Of a stretch of 64,000 nt of DNA, positions 18,556 through 27,031 are shown piece after piece. The position numbers were made by a program, and so were the translations under genes. Source of the stretch: Paludibacter propionicigenes WB4 (GTDB lineage: Bacteria; Bacteroidota; Bacteroidia; Bacteroidales; Paludibacteraceae); the NCBI RefSeq assembly GCF_000183135.1, contig NC_014734.1, positions 1,674,001 through 1,738,000 on the forward strand, in the 5' to 3' direction. The notes under the pieces were generated by a model that saw only the letters and a list, made by a program, of their open reading frames with translations, did no database searches and was not told the origin of the DNA. Each line of letters starts with the position of its first letter. Within the stretch, counting starts at the first letter, position 1.

Positions 18556-18567
18556 AACAAATAGATT

Positions 18568-18933
18568 ATGAAATTAATATTAGCAATGATACGCATTGAC
18601 AAGATGGCCGCTACCAAACTTGCTCTTTCAGATGTCGGTCTGCCTTCGTTTACTGCTATGCCGGTTTTAGGTCGCGGAAAAGGGAAAGGCGGATTTGAAA
18701 AAGCTGTAGGTCTGGACGAGGATCAAAAAGAGCTCATTATCGAGATGCCACGTTTAAAATCCAAACGAATGATTACCCTGGTTGTAACCGACGATAAAAA
18801 AGAATTAGCAGTGGAAACTCTTATCAAAACAAACCAGACAGGTAAAAGCGGAGATGGAAAGATATTTATCCTCCCGGCCAGCGATTCTTACCGGGTTCGT
18901 ACAGGAGAAAACGGAGATATTACATTAGACTAA
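18568..18933 (+). CDS. nifI2: NifI2, nitrogenase-specific PII protein
   Basis: A 121-residue GlnB-family protein of the NifI2 branch. It starts MKLILAMIRIDKMAATKLAL, has a Gly/Lys-rich T-loop start (GRGKGKGGFEKAVG), a conserved KSKRMITLVV strand and a GDGKIFILPASDSYRVRTGE end. It should act with NifI1 in 2-oxoglutarate-sensitive switch-off of nitrogenase (known for archaeal homologues, inferred here). It is separated from nifI1 by a paired repeat element and from nifD by an AT-rich inverted repeat. Confidence 0.95.
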   Translation: MKLILAMIRIDKMAATKLALSDVGLPSFTAMPVLGRGKGKGGFEKAVGLDEDQKELIIEMPRLKSKRMITLVVTDDKKELAVETLIKTNQTGKSGDGKIFILPASDSYRVRTGENGDITLD

Positions 18934-18935
18934 TT

Positions 18936-19008
18936 GATAATTCACAATTCATAATGCATAATTAAGCATTGACATTATGAATTATACATTATGCATTATA
19001 AATTATAA
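18936..19008. repeat. AT-rich inverted repeat between nifI2 and nifD
   Basis: AATTCATAATGCATAATTAA and the inverted ATGAATTATACATTATGC lie 10-20 bp apart, so the gap can fold into a long weak hairpin. It is unlike the G/C-box elements elsewhere in the operon. It has no T-run and is probably not a terminator. Confidence 0.6.
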
Positions 19009-19013
19009 AAATT

Positions 19014-20648
19014 ATGGGAAAGACATTAATAGATGAACTGGAAATGAGTAAGTTTACCGAGGAGGTAGTTAAAGCTTACCCGAAGAAGGTTGCCAAGAAA
19101 AGAAGTAAATCGATTGTAATAAACGATCCGGACTCTATTCCCCAAATCCAATCGAACGTACGTACCATCCCGGGTATTATTACTCAACGCGGTTGTACAT
19201 ATGCAGGTTGTAAAGGAGTGGTTCTCGGTCCTACAAGAGATATAGTGAACATTACACATGGACCCATCGGATGCGGTTTTTATTCATGGTTAACACGTCG
19301 AAATCAAACACGTGCCGACAAACCCGAAATGGATAACTTCATTCCGTATACATTCTCTACCGACATGCAGGATTCAAATATCGTGTTCGGTGGTGAAGAA
19401 AAACTAAAAGTGGCTATTCGTGAAGCCGTAGAATTATTTAACCCAAAGGGTATTGCCATTTTCTCTACTTGTCCTGTAGGACTGATTGGTGACGATGTTC
19501 ACCGTGTAGCCCGCCAGATGAAAGAAGAATTCCCCGGAGTAAATATTTTCGGTTTCTCTTGCGAAGGCTACCGCGGAGTATCGCAATCGGCCGGTCACCA
19601 CATTGCAAACAACGGTTTATACAAACACCTTATCGGACGTAATGACAATCCGACACGTAAGTATAAATATGCTGTAAACGTATTGGGAGAGTACAATATT
19701 GGTGGTGATGCCTTTGTTATTGAAGATTTGTTCGAGAGAATAGGGGTTGATATTATCGCTACCATGTCAGGAAACTCTACACTGGAGCAATTTGAAACAG
19801 CACACACTGCAGATTTCAGTTTAGTGATGTGCCACCGTTCTATCAACTATGTAGCTGAAATGCTTGAGACATCGTTTGGTATTCCTTGGGCTAAAGCAAA
19901 CTTTATCGGCGCTGAAGCTACAGCTAAAACGCTTCGCAAAGTAGGACAGTATTTTGGCGATCAGGAATTAATTGACAGAATAGAAGAGGTAATTGCCGAT
20001 GAAATGAAAGCTGTAAATGCAGCCATTGAAAAAGCAAGAGCAAAGACAGAAGGAAAAACTGCTATGATGTTCGTAGGAGGTTCTCGCGCTCACCATTATC
20101 AGGAGCTATTTAGCGAACTTGGCATGGAAACGCTGGTGGCAGGTTACGAATTCGGACACCGCGATGACTACGAAGGTCGCCGGGTAATTCCAACCATACA
20201 AATTGATGCTGACAGTCGTAACATTGAGGAAATCACTGTATATCCTGACCCAACACGCTACAAACCACGTAAAACCGAAGAAGAGCTTGCTCAGCTGAGA
20301 GAAGCATTTGACATTGAGTTCAACGAATACAAAGGTATGATGAACGATATGAAAAAAGGAACATTGGTAATTGACGATTTGAGCCATTACGAAATGGAGA
20401 AACTTATCGAACTCTATAAGCCTGATGTTTTCTGCGCCGGTATCAAAGAAAAATATGTGGTTCAAAAAATGGGTATCCCAATGAAACAGCTCCACAACTA
20501 CGATAATGGTGGTCCATATGCAGCTTTCGAAGGTGCAATTAACTTCTACAAGGACATTGAAATGATTGCATGCAGCACCATTTTCAAACAAATGAAAGCT
20601 CCTTGGGAACGTGAAGAGGTGTTAGAAGCGGAATACGTTTTCAATTGA
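19014..20648 (+). CDS. nifD: Nitrogenase molybdenum-iron protein alpha chain
   Basis: A 544-residue NifD. P-cluster ligands are Cys61, Cys87 and Cys153. FeMo-cofactor ligands are Cys273 (VMCHRSINY) and His494 (QLHNYDNGGPY), and His195 lies in SAGHHIAN. It is about 50 residues longer than Azotobacter NifD because of an insertion at about residues 385-440, typical of the clostridial/Chlorobi anaerobe group. Together with NifK it forms the catalytic heterotetramer. All ligands present support a functional Mo-nitrogenase rather than a Nif-like paralogue. Confidence 0.98.
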   Translation: MGKTLIDELEMSKFTEEVVKAYPKKVAKKRSKSIVINDPDSIPQIQSNVRTIPGIITQRGCTYAGCKGVVLGPTRDIVNITHGPIGCGFYSWLTRRNQTRADKPEMDNFIPYTFSTDMQDSNIVFGGEEKLKVAIREAVELFNPKGIAIFSTCPVGLIGDDVHRVARQMKEEFPGVNIFGFSCEGYRGVSQSAGHHIANNGLYKHLIGRNDNPTRKYKYAVNVLGEYNIGGDAFVIEDLFERIGVDIIATMSGNSTLEQFETAHTADFSLVMCHRSINYVAEMLETSFGIPWAKANFIGAEATAKTLRKVGQYFGDQELIDRIEEVIADEMKAVNAAIEKARAKTEGKTAMMFVGGSRAHHYQELFSELGMETLVAGYEFGHRDDYEGRRVIPTIQIDADSRNIEEITVYPDPTRYKPRKTEEELAQLREAFDIEFNEYKGMMNDMKKGTLVIDDLSHYEMEKLIELYKPDVFCAGIKEKYVVQKMGIPMKQLHNYDNGGPYAAFEGAINFYKDIEMIACSTIFKQMKAPWEREEVLEAEYVFN

Positions 20649-20650
20649 TG

Positions 20651-20766
20651 ACCCCAAACCCCTAAAGGGGACTTAAAGACGTAGTTTCTGAAAATGTTCA
20701 GATAGAAATTATAAATATAAACTAAAGAGCCGAAGTAACTCTGTTCCCCTTTAGGGGTTAGGGGTG
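20651..20766. repeat. Paired inverted G/C-box repeat element between nifD and nifK
   Basis: The left arm is CCCCAAACCCCTAAAGGGGA followed by CTTAAAGAC; the right arm is GAAGTAACT followed by CCCCTTTAGGGGTTAGGGGT. The outer flanks match those of the element at 28315, so these two are copies of the same unit. Confidence 0.88.
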
Positions 20767-20786
20767 GTTCTTAAATTCTAAAGATT

Positions 20787-22166
20787 ATGTTACTTAGACA
20801 TACAACAGCAAAAGAAATAGACAGAAAGGCGTTGACGATCAACCCTGCCAAAACCTGTCAGCCAGTAGGCGCAATGTATGCTGCATTAGGCATCCATGGA
20901 TGCTTGCCTCACAGTCACGGTTCACAAGGATGTTGTTCGTATCACCGTAGTGCGCTTTCGCGTCACTTCCGCGAACCCATCATGGCTGGAACTAGCTCTT
21001 TCTCAGAAGGATCTTCAGTATTTGGTGGATCGGCTAACCTGGTTCAGGCAATCGACACCATGTTTACAATCTACAAACCCGACGTTATTGCAGTTCACAC
21101 AACCTGTTTATCCGAAACAATTGGTGATGACTTGACTCAAATCATTTCCAAAGCTGCCGACGATGGTTGCGTACCTGAAGGTAAACAAGTGATTTACTGT
21201 AATACCCCTAGTTATGTGGGAACACATGTTACAGGATACTCCAATCAGGTGGCTGCATTTATCAAGTTCTTTTCTACTGCAACTCCAAAAAAACGCAACG
21301 TTATTAATATCGCTGCAGGATGGATGGAACCTTCGGATCAACGTGAAATCAAACGTCTTACTTCGGTAATGGAAGCACGCACTATATTGTTTCCTGACTT
21401 TACAGACGTGTTGGACGCTCCACTCGATGGACATTATAAAATGTATCCAAACGGAGGAACAACCATAGCCGATATGAAACTGACCGGGGATAGCAAGTTT
21501 ACATTGGGACTTGGTCAGTCATGTACCGAGGATGCATGTATCAAACTGGAAAACAAGTGTAAAGTAAAATTCGAATTATTGGATATTCCTATCGGATTCA
21601 AAGCTACAGACCGTTTCCTGATGTCGCTTAGCCGTCATGCCAATGTGCCGATTCCTGAAAGTTTATCGGACGAACGCGGAAGATTAATCGATTTAATTTC
21701 TGACAGTTCGAAATATCTTTACGGAAAACGTGTTGCTCTTTTCGGAGACCCTGATACTTTAATTCCGTTGACTGAATTCCTGGTAAGTATGGATATGAAA
21801 CCTGTTTACATTGTAACCGGTACTCCAAGCAAATACTTTACCGAAAGAATGACTGAGATTCTGAAAGATATACCGGAAGCTAAATTTAAGAGTGGAGAAC
21901 AGGCAGATATGTTCCAACTTCACCAATGGATCAAACAAGAAGGTGTTGACTTATTAATGGGTAACACGTATGGCAAATACATAGCCCGCGACGAGGATCT
22001 ACCTTTCGTTCGCATCGGTTTCCCGATTGCCGACCGTCCCGGACACAACTACTTTGCTAAAACAGGTTACGAAGGAGGTGCTAATCTGGTAAAACAAATT
22101 ATGGATGCATTCCTTGATCATTTCGACCGTACTTGTCTGGAAGAAAAGGTAGAATGGCAATTGTAA
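20787..22166 (+). CDS. nifK: Nitrogenase molybdenum-iron protein beta chain
   Basis: A 459-residue NifK. P-cluster ligands are Cys24 (KTCQPVG), Cys49 (SQGCCSYH) and Cys107 (TTCLSETIGDD). It lacks the N-terminal extension of about 50 residues found in proteobacterial NifK, a feature paired with the inserted NifD of the anaerobe group. It ends the first nif operon; a strong hairpin terminator lies about 145 bp downstream. Separation from nifD by a repeat element suggests tolerance of this insertion within the operon. Confidence 0.98.
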   Translation: MLLRHTTAKEIDRKALTINPAKTCQPVGAMYAALGIHGCLPHSHGSQGCCSYHRSALSRHFREPIMAGTSSFSEGSSVFGGSANLVQAIDTMFTIYKPDVIAVHTTCLSETIGDDLTQIISKAADDGCVPEGKQVIYCNTPSYVGTHVTGYSNQVAAFIKFFSTATPKKRNVINIAAGWMEPSDQREIKRLTSVMEARTILFPDFTDVLDAPLDGHYKMYPNGGTTIADMKLTGDSKFTLGLGQSCTEDACIKLENKCKVKFELLDIPIGFKATDRFLMSLSRHANVPIPESLSDERGRLIDLISDSSKYLYGKRVALFGDPDTLIPLTEFLVSMDMKPVYIVTGTPSKYFTERMTEILKDIPEAKFKSGEQADMFQLHQWIKQEGVDLLMGNTYGKYIARDEDLPFVRIGFPIADRPGHNYFAKTGYEGGANLVKQIMDAFLDHFDRTCLEEKVEWQL

Positions 22167-22192
22167 GCGCATCAAATTCACATTAGTCCGAT

Positions 22193-22245
22193 CGACGCAT
22201 GACTCCAGTCCTTCATTAAGACGCATGACACCAGTCGGAGTGACT
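22193..22245. repeat. Short direct and inverted repeats after nifK
   Basis: GACGCATGACTCCAGTC (22195) and GACGCATGACACCAGTC (22221) are direct repeats 26 bp apart, the second extended by an inverted GGAGTGAC. Function is unknown. It looks like another intergenic repeat type. Confidence 0.55.
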
Positions 22246-22309
22246 ATTATTGTTGACATCAATATAGATTTGTCCAAATCTATAATTGCGATCAGATGAG
22301 AAAATTCAT

Positions 22310-22348
22310 AGACGGTTTTACTTTGAAGGTAAAACCGTCTGTTTTTTT
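22310..22348 (+). terminator. Rho-independent terminator of nifH-I1-I2-D-K
   Basis: AGACGGTTTTAC pairs perfectly with GTAAAACCGTCT, loop of 7, followed by G and T7. It is the first strong terminator after nifH, which supports a five-gene transcript. Confidence 0.93.
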
Positions 22349-22410
22349 AAAGAAAAAGACACAAATTGCATGTGCCTTCTTTACGCTATGCCGAACAGAG
22401 CATTACCCCA

Positions 22411-22959
22411 TCACTCAGACATTATTCTATTTGCTTTTTTATCATAGTAAATACTCTTAACTGAATCTCTTTTGATATATACACCTTCACGATATAAATC
22501 AGATAAGGCATTGATACTATTTAGATTATCAAGTTCAACTCCTTTATATAAATATTGAAGAGCAAGTTTTAATGATTTATCGTCAATTTTACCATATAGT
22601 TGTTTGTATTTATAATTTGAAATTAATGAGTGATAAACTCTGAAATAAGCCTCCTTATATCCGTATTTATTAGCCATTATAATATCATAAAGTAATGTTT
22701 CACCAGAGTATTTGTCTTCGAAATGCTTTATATGTAATTTTTCATAGGCTATAGTATCACCTTTAACCAACACTCTTTTCTGAAGTTCATCATCAGACTC
22801 ATTAACTTGATTTCCAGTTTTTGTACTTTCTAACTTTTTTATCAATATCAAGGTTTTATATTTACTGTATTTATATCCAGTAATAAACCCGACAATTAAA
22901 ATGATAATCATCAACATAGATTTTCTAAAGTAATGATTGTTTAAGAAGATATTTTTCAT
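22411..22959 (-). CDS. Membrane-anchored Sel1-like protein, possible immunity protein
   Basis: A 182-residue protein with one N-terminal transmembrane helix (about residues 14-33, MLMIIILIVGFITGYKYS), a charged linker, and C-terminal Sel1/TPR-like helices (ALQYLYKGVELDNLNSINAL, then a second partial unit). The ATG is 3 bp after the stop of a broken upstream frame resembling a toxin C-terminus (22963-23154). That coupling and the Sel1-like fold suggest an orphan immunity protein, but neither family is recognised with certainty. It interrupts the nif region on the opposite strand and has AT-rich codon use typical of transferred cargo. Confidence 0.55.
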   Translation of the reverse strand: MKNIFLNNHYFRKSMLMIIILIVGFITGYKYSKYKTLILIKKLESTKTGNQVNESDDELQKRVLVKGDTIAYEKLHIKHFEDKYSGETLLYDIIMANKYGYKEAYFRVYHSLISNYKYKQLYGKIDDKSLKLALQYLYKGVELDNLNSINALSDLYREGVYIKRDSVKSIYYDKKANRIMSE

Positions 22960-22962
22960 ATA

Positions 22963-23154
22963 TCATTTTTTTAATTGTATATGTATCTTTGGAGCATTAC
23001 CTGTTTCTCGCGCTAACAAACCCCATTCCTCCGGATCTATCTTATTTCTTTGCAGAATATTTCTGACTGGTTGTTGAAATTTGTTATCCCAACTTTTGTA
23101 TTCTTCTGATTTGAAATTAGGAATTATTCGATCTTGACCTCCGGCAAACCTTTT
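22963..23154 (-). pseudogene. Remnant C-terminal coding fragment, possible polymorphic-toxin tail
   Basis: An open stretch of 63 codons with no plausible start, bounded upstream by an in-frame stop. It reads FAGGQDRIIPNFKSEEYKSW, then ILQRNKIDPEEWGLLARETG, and ends in IQLKK just before the stop, 3 bp from the following ATG. Acidic/basic helical composition and coupling to the downstream gene suggest the end of a secreted toxin whose body was lost. The family is not identified. Confidence 0.45.
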
Positions 23155-23335
23155 CTACCCCTGTTCTCCGTTGTGTATAATTTCTTACTCTGCTGTTCGG
23201 CGAATGGCTTCAGCCTTCGTCGCAACTAGAAGGAAAGCTCCTGCTGTCCACATTGTTTGCAAATATAACTATTTTCCCAACAAAACGGAATACAACTTAC
23301 TTGTAACCTTTTCAATGTGAATATGCAAGATCACT

Positions 23336-23650
23336 TTGTATACTGTCGAGCAGGCTTTGTATGTTGTCGAGATCACTTTGTATACTGTTGTGATGGCTAT
23401 GAATGTTGTTGAGATAACTTTGTATTGTGTCGAGACGACTTTGTATGTTGTCGAGCAGGCATGGTATACTGTTGAGATAGCTATGTATGTTGTCGAGATG
23501 ACTTTGTACATTGTCGAGCAGGCATGGTATACTGTCGAGATAACTATGTATGTTGTCGAGCAGGCATTGTATACTGTTGAGATGACTTTGTATACTGTCG
23601 AGCGGACTATGTATGTTGTCGAGGGGGTTTTGTATGTTGTCGAGCAGGGT
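23336..23650. repeat. 21-bp minisatellite, 15 perfect-length copies
   Basis: Fifteen consecutive 21-bp units with no insertion or deletion. The core is TTGTATGTTGTCGAG or TTGTATACTGTCGAG, followed by a variable hexamer (CAGGCA, ATAACT, ATGACT and others). Because 21 is divisible by 3 and stops are lacking, one plus frame and two minus frames are open, giving heptad peptides (LYVVEQA on plus; LDNIHSY or STTYKVI on minus). It lies upstream of the nifE enhancer block. Confidence 0.95.
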
Positions 23651-23747
23651 ACTGTGCAAAAATCTGTGTAAACTCTATTTTTTCGAGCGGATGATCCCCG
23701 ATGTAATCCCGTCCTGAAACACTGCGATGGTTTCGCATCAATACGCA

Positions 23748-23806
23748 TTCCTACATTTTAAGTACATTTTCCTACATAAATGTACGATTTTGGAAATTCC
23801 GGCAAG
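23748..23806. promoter_or_regulatory. nifE upstream enhancer block with TACATAAATGTA
   Basis: TTCCTAC at 23748, then TTTTAAGTA, then TACATAAATGTA at 23773-23784, then CGATTT and AAATTCC. It matches the nifH block in order and spacing. The 12-mer centre is about 144 bp upstream of the sigma-54-like promoter, against 143 bp at nifH. No TGT-N10-ACA site was found between 23700 and 23920. Confidence 0.6.
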
Positions 23807-23920
23807 AGTAAAATACACTTTTCCTTCAGCTTTCATCTTAAAATCACAAACATTCATACATCTAATTACAAGCATGTTACACACCAACAACGGCAGCCTA
23901 AAAGCCTCCAATACTGTTAA

Positions 23921-23937
23921 TGGCACGATAAATGAAT
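23921..23937 (+). promoter_or_regulatory. Putative sigma-54 promoter of nifE operon
   Basis: TGGCACGATAAATGAAT differs by one base from the nifH promoter and shares its CTGTTAA-like left and TAAAGG-like right flanks. It has GG-N10-GA rather than GG-N10-GC. The second half of the nif cluster therefore has its own promoter. Confidence 0.65.
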
Positions 23938-23951
23938 AAAGGTATGCAACG

Positions 23952-24078
23952 CCTACCCCTAGCCCCTAAAGGGGAACTATATTAGTATTGATTTATAACC
24001 CTTGTAAAATGAAAAATATAAAAACAAATATAATTAATGATACTAACTTCAACTCCCCTTTAGGGGCTGGGGGTAGTA
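23952..24078. repeat. Paired inverted G/C-box repeat straddling the nifE start
   Basis: The left arm is CCCCTAGCCCCTAAAGGGGA (about 23956) and the right arm CCCCTTTAGGGGCTGGGGGT (about 24055). The nifE ATG at 24009 lies between the arms and the right arm is translated. The family core CCCCTAAAGGGG is intact in both arms. Confidence 0.88.
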
Positions 24079-25400
24079 TATTATTAGATGAAAGAATGAA
24101 GCAAGTGTCAGTCGCTGGTGCCAATGAGCGCACGATTGATTGCAACAAAGCAAGTTTGGCAGGAAGTGTCAGCCAACGTGCTTGTGTGTTTTGCGGATCG
24201 CGGGTGGTACTTTATCCGATAGTAGATGCATTACATATAATACACGGACCCATTGGCTGTGCAGCTTACACCTGGGATATCAGAGGTTCTCTTTCCTCCG
24301 GACCTGAATTACATAGATTAAGCTACAGCACAGATTTACAAGAAAAAGATGTGATTTTTGGTGGAGAAAAAAAACTCTACGCTTCCATTATCGAATTGAT
24401 AGATCTTCATCAACCTAAGGCAGCATTTATTTATACTACCTGTATAGTTGGTGTTATTGGCGATGACGTAGAACAGATTTGCCGAACGGTGGAAAAGGAA
24501 AAAGGAATTCCTATCATTCCCGTTCAGGCTCCCGGATTTCAGGGGTCGAAAAAAGACGGATACAAAGTGGCCTGCGAGGCTATATTTACATTAGTAGGAA
24601 CCAAAAACAAACTTTACACCCCTGCAAAAAGTATCAATATTCTGGGCGACTTCAATCTGGCCGGAGAACTTTGGATTTTACTTGAATACTATAAAAAAAT
24701 GGGTGTACATGTCAATGCCACCATTACCGGCGACGGACGGGTGGATGATATTTGTAACGCTCACAATGCGGCTCTGAATGTCGTTCAGTGTTCCGGATCG
24801 ATGAATTATCTGGCTAAGATGATGAAAGATAAGTACGGAATTCCTTCGATGCGGGTTTCTTATTTTGGAATTGAGGACATGAGCGATGCTTTGTATGATG
24901 TTGCCCGATTTTTTAAGGATGATGATATGATGGATAAAGCGCGTGAATTAGTAAAAGAGGAGTTTTCCAAGCTTATTCCAAAGTTGGCATGGTACAAAGA
25001 GCGACTGACTGGTAAAAAAGCTGCCATATATGTTGGAGGTGCATTTAAAGCCATATCGTTAGTGAAAGCACTACGTCTTATTGGCGTTCAATCGGTGATT
25101 GTTGGTTCGCAAACCGGAACAACCGAGGATTATGAGCTTATAAAACAGCTTTGCGACGAAGGAACCATCATCGTTGACGACTCGAATCCGGTGGAACTTT
25201 CGCATTTCGTGAAAGAAAAGCAAGCTGATATTTTTATAGGAGGCGTTAAAGAACGCCCCATTGCTCATAAAATCGGACTCGGTTTCTGCGACCACAATCA
25301 CGAACGCAAAGAACCACTGGCCGGATACGAGGGCATGCTGAATTTCGCTAAAGAAATATATGCAACAGCCATGAGTCCGGTGTGGAAATTTACGAAGTAG
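24009..25400 (+). CDS. nifE: FeMo-cofactor scaffold protein NifE
   Basis: A 463-residue NifE. The diagnostic segment SLAGSVSQRACVFCGSRVVL is followed by HGPIGCAAYTWD, FGGEKKLYASI and TTCIVGVIGDDVEQI. It assembles with NifN into the scaffold on which NifB-cofactor is converted to FeMo-cofactor. Start choice is uncertain: ATG 24009 adds a repeat-encoded NSPLGAGGS segment before ILLDERMKQ, the first part resembling normal NifE N-termini, while an in-frame ATG at 24096 would omit both. An ATG-like frame extends further upstream to 23988 but has no support. Confidence 0.95.
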   Translation: MKNIKTNIINDTNFNSPLGAGGSILLDERMKQVSVAGANERTIDCNKASLAGSVSQRACVFCGSRVVLYPIVDALHIIHGPIGCAAYTWDIRGSLSSGPELHRLSYSTDLQEKDVIFGGEKKLYASIIELIDLHQPKAAFIYTTCIVGVIGDDVEQICRTVEKEKGIPIIPVQAPGFQGSKKDGYKVACEAIFTLVGTKNKLYTPAKSINILGDFNLAGELWILLEYYKKMGVHVNATITGDGRVDDICNAHNAALNVVQCSGSMNYLAKMMKDKYGIPSMRVSYFGIEDMSDALYDVARFFKDDDMMDKARELVKEEFSKLIPKLAWYKERLTGKKAAIYVGGAFKAISLVKALRLIGVQSVIVGSQTGTTEDYELIKQLCDEGTIIVDDSNPVELSHFVKEKQADIFIGGVKERPIAHKIGLGFCDHNHERKEPLAGYEGMLNFAKEIYATAMSPVWKFTK

Positions 25401-25492
25401 TTAAATAGTTAACTGGTTAATTCGTTAGTTGGAATTGAAAACAACGCTTAACAAATAAACCAATCACTAATGAACAATTAAAACTAAACAAA

Positions 25493-26800
25493 ATGATTGA
25501 AGCAAAAACATATACATCCACACGCAACTCCTGCAAACTTTGTGCTCCATTAGGTGCATCGATGGTGTTTAAGGGAATTGAGGGTTGTGTGCCGCTTATA
25601 CATGGAAGTCAGGGTTGCGCTACTTACATACGCCGTTATATGATTAGCCATTATAAAGAACCCGTTGATATCGCATCCAGTAATTTCAGCGAAGAATCAA
25701 CTGTTTTTGGAGGAAGTAAGAATTTTATCACCGGAATTGAAAATATTATAAAACAATATAAGCCCAGTGTCATTGGTATTGCTTCAACATGCTTATCGGA
25801 AACGATTGGCGAAGATATTCCGGGACATATCCGACACTATAAAGAATCACATGAAGCCGATGGAAGTTTCATACCTACTTTCATCCATACTTCAACACCC
25901 AGCTATAGCGGCAGCCACGCCGAAGGTTTCCATAACACCGTCTTGGCTGCCGTGAAAGCTATCGCTAAGCACGATCAAACCGTTGAGGCATTAAATATTT
26001 TCCCGGGCATGGTATCGCCTGCAGACATACGATACTTAAAGGAATTATTAGACGACTTTGGTTTGAAGTATGTTCTTTTTCCTGATTTTAGCGAAACGCT
26101 TGACAACGAATACACTTCTGAATACCAATTGATTCCTACAGGAGGTACTCCCATGGCTGACATAGAACATCTGGGAGATGCCAAAGCCACTATTGAATTT
26201 GGCAGTGCATTCAACAAAACGGTAAACAGAACAAAAGATAGCGGCACACTTCAAACTGCCGGCGAATGGTTGCAATCGACATATTATATCAAAAATAATC
26301 AAATGCCATTGCCAATTGGTATCGAAGCTTCCGATAAATTTATCAAAGTGCTGGAAGAAATTAGCGGGCAAGCAATCCCCGAAAAACACAGGAAAGAACG
26401 GGGCCGACTGGTAGATGCTTACGTCGATGCACATAAATATGTATTTGGGAAAAAGGCCTTGATTTACGGTGAAGAAGACTTTGTAACCGCCATGTCCGAT
26501 TGGTTGAAAGAAATCGGAATTGAAGCATTTTGGATAAAAGGTACCGATTTTGAAACCTTACGCGAAGAAGCCGACAAGTTCAAACCTGACTTTTTATTAG
26601 GAAACAGTAAAGGCTATTACATTGCCCGCGAACTAAAAATTCCGCTAGTACGGGTTGGTTTTCCTATTCACGATCGCTTTGGTGCAACTCGCATGCATCA
26701 TATAGGTTATCGCGGTACTCAGGAACTTTTCGATCGGGTAGTGAATGCATTAATAGAATTCAAACAAGAGAATTCTCCGATTGGGTATAAATACCTTTAA
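25493..26800 (+). CDS. nifN: FeMo-cofactor scaffold protein NifN
   Basis: A 435-residue NifK-like protein. The start reads RNSCKLCAPLGASMVFKGIE, then HGSQGCATYIRRYMISHYKEP and SSNFSEESTVFGGSKN, and STCLSETIGEDIPGH. Together with its place after nifE this fixes it as NifN rather than NifK. The C-terminal half includes LVRVGFPIHDRFGATRMHHIGY. It is separated from nifE by 92 bp of AT-rich sequence and lies upstream of nifB. It partners NifE in cofactor maturation. Confidence 0.95.
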   Translation: MIEAKTYTSTRNSCKLCAPLGASMVFKGIEGCVPLIHGSQGCATYIRRYMISHYKEPVDIASSNFSEESTVFGGSKNFITGIENIIKQYKPSVIGIASTCLSETIGEDIPGHIRHYKESHEADGSFIPTFIHTSTPSYSGSHAEGFHNTVLAAVKAIAKHDQTVEALNIFPGMVSPADIRYLKELLDDFGLKYVLFPDFSETLDNEYTSEYQLIPTGGTPMADIEHLGDAKATIEFGSAFNKTVNRTKDSGTLQTAGEWLQSTYYIKNNQMPLPIGIEASDKFIKVLEEISGQAIPEKHRKERGRLVDAYVDAHKYVFGKKALIYGEEDFVTAMSDWLKEIGIEAFWIKGTDFETLREEADKFKPDFLLGNSKGYYIARELKIPLVRVGFPIHDRFGATRMHHIGYRGTQELFDRVVNALIEFKQENSPIGYKYL

Positions 26801-26858
26801 ACAATGGTCAGTCATCAGAGAACAGTTATCAGTTGATGATGAAAACCAAATAAACTAT

Positions 26859-26942
26859 AACCACGGAGTGGTTGAAAGTGAATAACCTCCGGTGAAACCG
26901 GAGGATGAAAAACTCTCAAAAGTTACAACCCTGAAAGGGTTG
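26859..26942. repeat. Cluster of three small palindromes between nifN and nifB
   Basis: AACCACGGAGTGGTT, CCTCCGGTGAAACCGGAGG and CAACCCTGAAAGGGTTG occur within 84 bp. Each is a self-complementary hairpin of REP-like type. They differ from the G/C-box family that follows at 26982. No transposase is near. Confidence 0.75.
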
Positions 26943-26981
26943 AACTAGGATATAGGAAGTAGAGAAAAATATAGTACAAAC

Positions 26982-27019
26982 TAACTCAAAAGTCCCCCAA
27001 GGGGGATTTAGGGGGCTAA
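26982..27019. repeat. Single-arm G/C-box repeat upstream of nifB
   Basis: AAGTCCCCCAAGGGGGATTT then AGGGGGCTAAA. It corresponds to one arm of the paired element at 13743. I see no inverted partner nearby, so it is solitary or a remnant. Confidence 0.75.
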
Positions 27020-27031
27020 ACAATAGACGAT

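Noticed and set aside
23336-23650. Possible CRISPR array
   Set aside because: Units are contiguous 21-bp repeats with no unique spacers, and no cas genes are near. It is a minisatellite.
23269-23748. Open frames of 159 and 115 codons (minus) and 111 codons (plus) through the minisatellite
   Set aside because: They are open because the unit length is divisible by 3 and lacks stops; two begin at TTG or lack supporting signals. No frame could be preferred, so none is listed as a gene.
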